DNA of 24,579 nucleotides from Elusimicrobiota bacterium (GTDB lineage Bacteria; Elusimicrobiota; Elusimicrobia; UBA1565). Of this stretch, positions 19,874-24,579 are shown one piece after another. The DNA lies in contig DMEZ01000018.1 of NCBI GenBank assembly GCA_003450735.1, positions 35,536 through 60,114 on the forward strand, given 5' to 3'. The translations under genes were made by a program, and so were the position numbers. Position 1 is the first letter of the stretch. Every line of letters begins with the position of its first letter. The notes below the pieces were generated by a model. The model had not been told where the DNA came from. It saw only the letters and a list, made by a program, of their open reading frames with translations, and searched no databases.

Positions 19874-20293
19874 ATGATGCCGGAGAATGCCATGGACCAC
19901 GACAAGATCACGGAGTTCCTCGACGGAGAGCTCACCACTGAGGAACGCGAGCGCTTCCAAGCCCACCTGGCCTCCTGCCCGGACTGCCGGCGCGCGGTCG
20001 AAGACTGGAGGAAGACGAGCCGGGTCTTCTTCGGGCCGGTGCCCGCCCTCTCTTCCGCCGACCGGGAACTCTTCGTGCGGAAGGTCATGGCCCGGCTGCC
20101 GGAGGAGGAAGCCGCGCCCTGGCGCTGGCTGGTCCCCGCCCTGGGCTTCTCCTTCGCCCTCTTCGCCCTCTCCTTCCTCCCCTCCCAGCAGGAGCAGACG
20201 GACCCCCTCAAGACCCTGCTCCTGGCGGACGCCGGCGCCGCCCAGAGCGCGGATCCGCTCGACGAGTTGGTGGGGCTGGGGGACGAGCGATGA
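19874..20293 (+). CDS. Zinc-finger anti-sigma factor (transmembrane)
   Basis: 139 residues. The ZAS-type motif HLASCPDC (His31, Cys35, Cys38) lies in an N-terminal cytoplasmic domain (ITEFLDGELTTEERERFQAHL), which binds ECF sigma factors. One membrane segment (about 84-102, WRWLVPALGFSFALFALSFL) and a short periplasmic tail follow. It would tether the sigma factor at the membrane and release it on an envelope signal. GGAGG eight bases upstream supports ATG 19874; ATG 19892 is an alternative with its own GGAG. The stop overlaps the next ATG. No protease gene for regulated cleavage is in the window. Confidence 0.88.
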   Translation: MMPENAMDHDKITEFLDGELTTEERERFQAHLASCPDCRRAVEDWRKTSRVFFGPVPALSSADRELFVRKVMARLPEEEAAPWRWLVPALGFSFALFALSFLPSQQEQTDPLKTLLLADAGAAQSADPLDELVGLGDER

Positions 20294-20709
20294 AGATCCA
20301 CTGGAAGCAGGTCGTCCCGTTCTTCCTCCTTGGCCTCCTCCTCGGCGCCGCGTTCGGCTCCTGGGCCCACCGCGCCGCGCTGCGCAAGTTCCGCGGCGGC
20401 GGGCCGAAGCCAAACCACGCACGCATGTTCGAGCGCCTGAGCCGCCAGCTGGCCCTCGACGAGGGCCAGCGGACGGCCATCCGAGCGGTCATGGACGGCC
20501 AGCGCGCCCAGATGCAGGCCCTCCAGCAGAGGAACGCCCAGGAGTTCGAGGCCCAGCGCCTGGCCTTCAAGACCGAGATCCTGAAGAGCCTCAGGCCTGA
20601 GCAGAGGGAACGCTTCGAGGCCTTCACCGCGCGCTGGGAGAAGCGCCAGCGTCGCGGCCCCGGCGGCGGCATGATGCCTCCCCCGCCGCCGCCCCCGCCC
20701 GAGCCATGA
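20290..20709 (+). CDS. Membrane-anchored periplasmic Spy/CnrX-like sensor protein
   Basis: 139 residues: an N-terminal anchor (about 8-26, VVPFFLLGLLLGAAFGSWAH), a helical periplasmic domain (RMFERLSRQLALDEGQRTAIRAVMDGQRAQMQALQQRN) containing the LTxxQ-like motif LRPEQRERFEAF (101-112), and a tail GGGMMPPPPPPPPEP. The fold and place directly after sigma and anti-sigma genes match the CnrX/ZraP/Spy group, in which a periplasmic sensor controls the anti-sigma factor in response to metal. Coupled by ATGA overlaps on both sides. Sensing of metal or misfolded protein is inference. Confidence 0.8.
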   Translation: MKIHWKQVVPFFLLGLLLGAAFGSWAHRAALRKFRGGGPKPNHARMFERLSRQLALDEGQRTAIRAVMDGQRAQMQALQQRNAQEFEAQRLAFKTEILKSLRPEQRERFEAFTARWEKRQRRGPGGGMMPPPPPPPPEP

Positions 20710-21938
20710 GGCTCGCCCTTGGGCTCCTCCTCGCCTTGGCTCCCGCGGCCCACGCCCGCACCCTGAGCTGGGAGGACTGCGTCGCCATCGCCTCGAAGAA
20801 CAACCCCGAACTCGCCTCCTCCGCTCGGGGGCTCGAAGCCAGCCGGGCCTCGTACTACGGCAGCTATAACGCCTTCCTCCCCTCGCTGAACCTCTCCAAC
20901 GGCTACGCGAACTCGTACGGACAGCCCATGAGCTGGTCGGCCCAGGCCTCGGTCGGCCTGGACATCCTGGACATGCGCTCGGTGGCCGGCATCCGCTCCT
21001 CCTACGCCTCCTACCAGCAGGCCCAAGCGGCTCTGCGCCAGGCCTCGGCGAACCTCCGCCTCAACCTCAAGAGGGCCTTCTCCCAGCTGCTCTACGCCCA
21101 GAGGACGATGGAGGTTTCCAAGACCATCCGGGACATCCGCGAGCGGGACGGACAGACCGTCTCGCTCCTCTACGACTCCGGCCGGGAGTCCAAGGGGAAC
21201 ATGCTCCGCGCCAAGGCCCAGATGCTCCAGGCGGAAGCCGACCTCGCGCAGGCCCAGCGCAGCCTGAGGACCGCCCAGAAGAGCCTCAACCGCTACCTGG
21301 GGCTCGACGATTTCGACGCAGTGGCCGCCTCCGGGGAGCTGATCCCGGGTGAGCTGCCGGAGCAGGCGAAGGACCTGCGCCCGTTCGTCTCCGCGCGCCC
21401 CGACGTGGCCGTCCAGGAGGCGGCTCTCAAAGGAGCCGAGGCGAGCCTGAGCCAGGCTCGCAGTTCGCTCTGGCCCACCTTCTCGATCAACTACTCCCGC
21501 AGCCGCACGGGGGATACCGAGTTCCCCAACGACCGGACCTCCTGGAGCTATTCCGGCCAGCTGGGCTACGCCCTGTTCGGGGGCGGGCCGACCTCGACCT
21601 ATTTCGCCGAGAAGAGCGCCCGCAGGAGCTTGGAGCGCTCGGAACAGGACCTGCGCTCGGTGCGCAACGGGGCCCTCGTGGAGCTGGAGACGACCTGGTC
21701 GTCCTTCGCGGGAGCCCTCGACGGGGTGAAGGTCCAGCTGGCCTTGCTCGAGGCCGCCCGCCAGCGCAACGACGAGGCGGACGTACGCTACGCCAGCGGC
21801 CTGATGACCTTCGACAACTGGGAGATCATCGTCTCGGAGCGGGTGAATTCGGAGCGGCAGGCCCTCTCGGCCCAGCTCGAGGCGGTCAACGCGGAAGCCG
21901 GCTGGAAGAAGGCCCTCGGCAAAGGATTGGGGGAGTGA
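20706..21938 (+). CDS. TolC-family outer-membrane efflux protein
   Basis: 410 residues: signal peptide (MRLALGLLLALAPAAHA), then two outer-membrane-efflux repeats with long alpha-helical hairpins. The repeats begin LSWEDCVAIASKNNPELASS and, in the second half, RPDVAVQEAALKGAEASLSQARSSLWPTFSINYSRS, the typical RPD...A..LKAAEA..AR...P signature. It forms the trimeric channel-tunnel for the adaptor and ABC exporter encoded downstream. No lipoylation Cys is present at the signal cleavage site. Its start overlaps the sensor gene stop. Confidence 0.92.
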   Translation: MRLALGLLLALAPAAHARTLSWEDCVAIASKNNPELASSARGLEASRASYYGSYNAFLPSLNLSNGYANSYGQPMSWSAQASVGLDILDMRSVAGIRSSYASYQQAQAALRQASANLRLNLKRAFSQLLYAQRTMEVSKTIRDIRERDGQTVSLLYDSGRESKGNMLRAKAQMLQAEADLAQAQRSLRTAQKSLNRYLGLDDFDAVAASGELIPGELPEQAKDLRPFVSARPDVAVQEAALKGAEASLSQARSSLWPTFSINYSRSRTGDTEFPNDRTSWSYSGQLGYALFGGGPTSTYFAEKSARRSLERSEQDLRSVRNGALVELETTWSSFAGALDGVKVQLALLEAARQRNDEADVRYASGLMTFDNWEIIVSERVNSERQALSAQLEAVNAEAGWKKALGKGLGE

Positions 21939-21939
21939 C

Positions 21940-22947
21940 ATGAACGTCAAGAAGATCCTCATCGTCTCGGCCGCGGTCGCCGTCTGCGCCGCCGGCGCCT
22001 GGCTGCTGCGCGGACGCTTCACCAAGACCGAGCGCGGCAGGGCGGCCCGCGTCGTCACGGCCTCCCTGGGCCCCATCGAGGAAGCGGTGGAGGCCTCCGG
22101 AGGAGTGGCGCCCCTCAACCGCGTGGAGATCAAGCCGCCCATCTCGGGCCGCATCGAGCAGCTGCTCGTCGAGGAGGGCACCACGGTGAAGGCCGGCCAG
22201 ATCCTGGCCTGGATGAGCTCGAGCGACCGGGCCGCCATCCTCGACGCCGCCCGGGCGAAAGGCCCTGACGAGCTGAAGAAATGGCAGGACTCCTACAAGC
22301 CGACCCCCATCATCGCCCCCCTCTCCGGAGTCATCATCCTGCGCAACACCGTGGTCGGGCAGGCCGTGGACGGGGGCACCATCCTCTTCGCCATGTCGGA
22401 CACCCTCATCGTCGTGGCGCAGGTGGACGAGTCCTCCATCGGGCGCATCCGCAAGGGGCTGCCCTGTCGGATCACGCTGGACTCTTATCCCGACAAGACG
22501 GTCCAGGGAACGGTCTTCGACATCCTCCATGAGGGCAAGAACGTCTCCAACGTCATCACCTACGGCGTCAAGGTGAAGCCCGAGACCGTCCCGCCCTTCT
22601 TCCGCTCCCAGATGACGGCGAACGTGAGCTTCATCCTCCACCGCAAGGAAGACGCCGTCCTCGTGCCGAGCGCCGCGGTCCAGGAGTCCCGCGACGGCGG
22701 CAAGTTCGTCCTCGTCAAAGGGGAGGAGGGCAAGCCGGAGCGGCTGCCGGTGCAGACGGGGGTCGAGAGCGGCGACAAGGTCGAGATCGTCTCGGGCCTC
22801 GCGGAAGGCGACGAGATCCTCCTCTCGCAGGGCCGCTACCGCCCCCAGCAGGCCGCGCAGTCCAGCCCGCTTTTGCCCTCCATGCCCGGCCGCCAAAGCC
22901 GCGGAGGCCGCAGCACCGGAGGAGGCGGAGGCCCGCCCCCTCCCTGA
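21940..22947 (+). CDS. Periplasmic adaptor (MacA/HlyD-type membrane-fusion protein) with very short hairpin
   Basis: 335 residues: N-terminal anchor (about 5-23), split lipoyl domain (RVEIKPPISGRIEQLLVEEGTTVKAGQILA, then IIAPLSGVIILRNTVVGQAV), beta-barrel domain and membrane-proximal domain (VLVPSAAVQESRDGGKFVLV, GVESGDKVEIVSGLAEGDEIL). Between the lipoyl halves there are only about 30 residues (91-122) rather than the long coiled-coil hairpin that normally reaches the TolC tunnel. The C-terminus is Gly/Pro-rich. It couples the inner-membrane ABC pump to the outer-membrane factor. A purine-rich GGGGGAG precedes the ATG, one base after the tolC-like stop. Confidence 0.9.
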   Translation: MNVKKILIVSAAVAVCAAGAWLLRGRFTKTERGRAARVVTASLGPIEEAVEASGGVAPLNRVEIKPPISGRIEQLLVEEGTTVKAGQILAWMSSSDRAAILDAARAKGPDELKKWQDSYKPTPIIAPLSGVIILRNTVVGQAVDGGTILFAMSDTLIVVAQVDESSIGRIRKGLPCRITLDSYPDKTVQGTVFDILHEGKNVSNVITYGVKVKPETVPPFFRSQMTANVSFILHRKEDAVLVPSAAVQESRDGGKFVLVKGEEGKPERLPVQTGVESGDKVEIVSGLAEGDEILLSQGRYRPQQAAQSSPLLPSMPGRQSRGGRSTGGGGGPPPP

Positions 22948-22951
22948 CCTC

Positions 22952-24579
<1,628 letters not shown>

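Noticed and set aside
20208..22238. 676-codon minus-strand frame across the sensor, TolC-like and adaptor genes
   Set aside because: It crosses three supported, overlapping genes and has no domain; a codon-bias shadow.

Overview
This is a GC-rich, almost fully coding stretch from a Gram-negative (diderm) bacterium: it has lpxD, a TolC-family outer-membrane factor and an outer-membrane barrel protein. A tungsten-type aldehyde:ferredoxin oxidoreductase, its radical SAM partner and a DUF134/NifX-like set point to an anaerobic or microaerobic lifestyle. An uncultured high-GC lineage such as Elusimicrobiota would fit, but that placement is a guess from gene style. No rRNA, tRNA, CRISPR array or insertion sequence was seen, and no gap without a gene exceeds about 120 bases. 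Both ends are cut: the first gene lacks its 5' part and the last its 3' part.

Positions 1-7475 are a tungsten/molybdenum block. An ArsM-like methyltransferase (partial) overlaps a radical SAM/SPASM protein of the type that accompanies tungsten oxidoreductases. Convergent to it is a minus-strand series: AOR-family enzyme, MoaD-like sulfur carrier with a C-terminal Gly-Gly, CvpA-like membrane protein, a RelE/Phd toxin-antitoxin pair with its own promoter, a secreted PHB-depolymerase-type esterase, MobB and a 53-residue unknown protein. Divergent from the AOR gene are a DUF134 regulator, a DUF5320 protein and a NifX-like protein. The shared intergenic region has an inverted repeat over the regulator's -35 box.

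Positions 7537-12202 are envelope and metal-uptake genes: a secreted sulfatase-superfamily protein with an abnormal active-site motif, a 90-residue secreted Cys/His protein, an outer-membrane barrel, and the binding protein and permease of a zinc/manganese-type ABC importer. No importer ATPase gene is present. A LysR regulator (12194-13096) then diverges from a P5C-dehydrogenase-like aldehyde dehydrogenase, followed by a DUF4213/DUF364 putative metal-chelation protein translationally coupled to an unusual fusion of a polytopic membrane region with a THEP1-like NTPase (14743-17168). lpxD and a small coupled unknown gene lie convergently after it.

Positions 18529-24579 are an envelope-stress/efflux locus. 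A Spy/CpxP-like periplasmic protein diverges from an ECF sigma factor, zinc-finger anti-sigma factor, a second membrane-anchored Spy/CnrX-like protein, TolC-like factor, periplasmic adaptor and MacB-type ABC exporter. The two arms share a strikingly symmetric control region: a 14-bp perfect palindrome flanked on both sides, at exactly 17 bp, by GTCTAA. It looks like two ECF promoters back to back sharing one palindromic -35 region. Several other promoters sit 6 bases from a start codon that has no Shine-Dalgarno sequence, suggesting leaderless transcripts.
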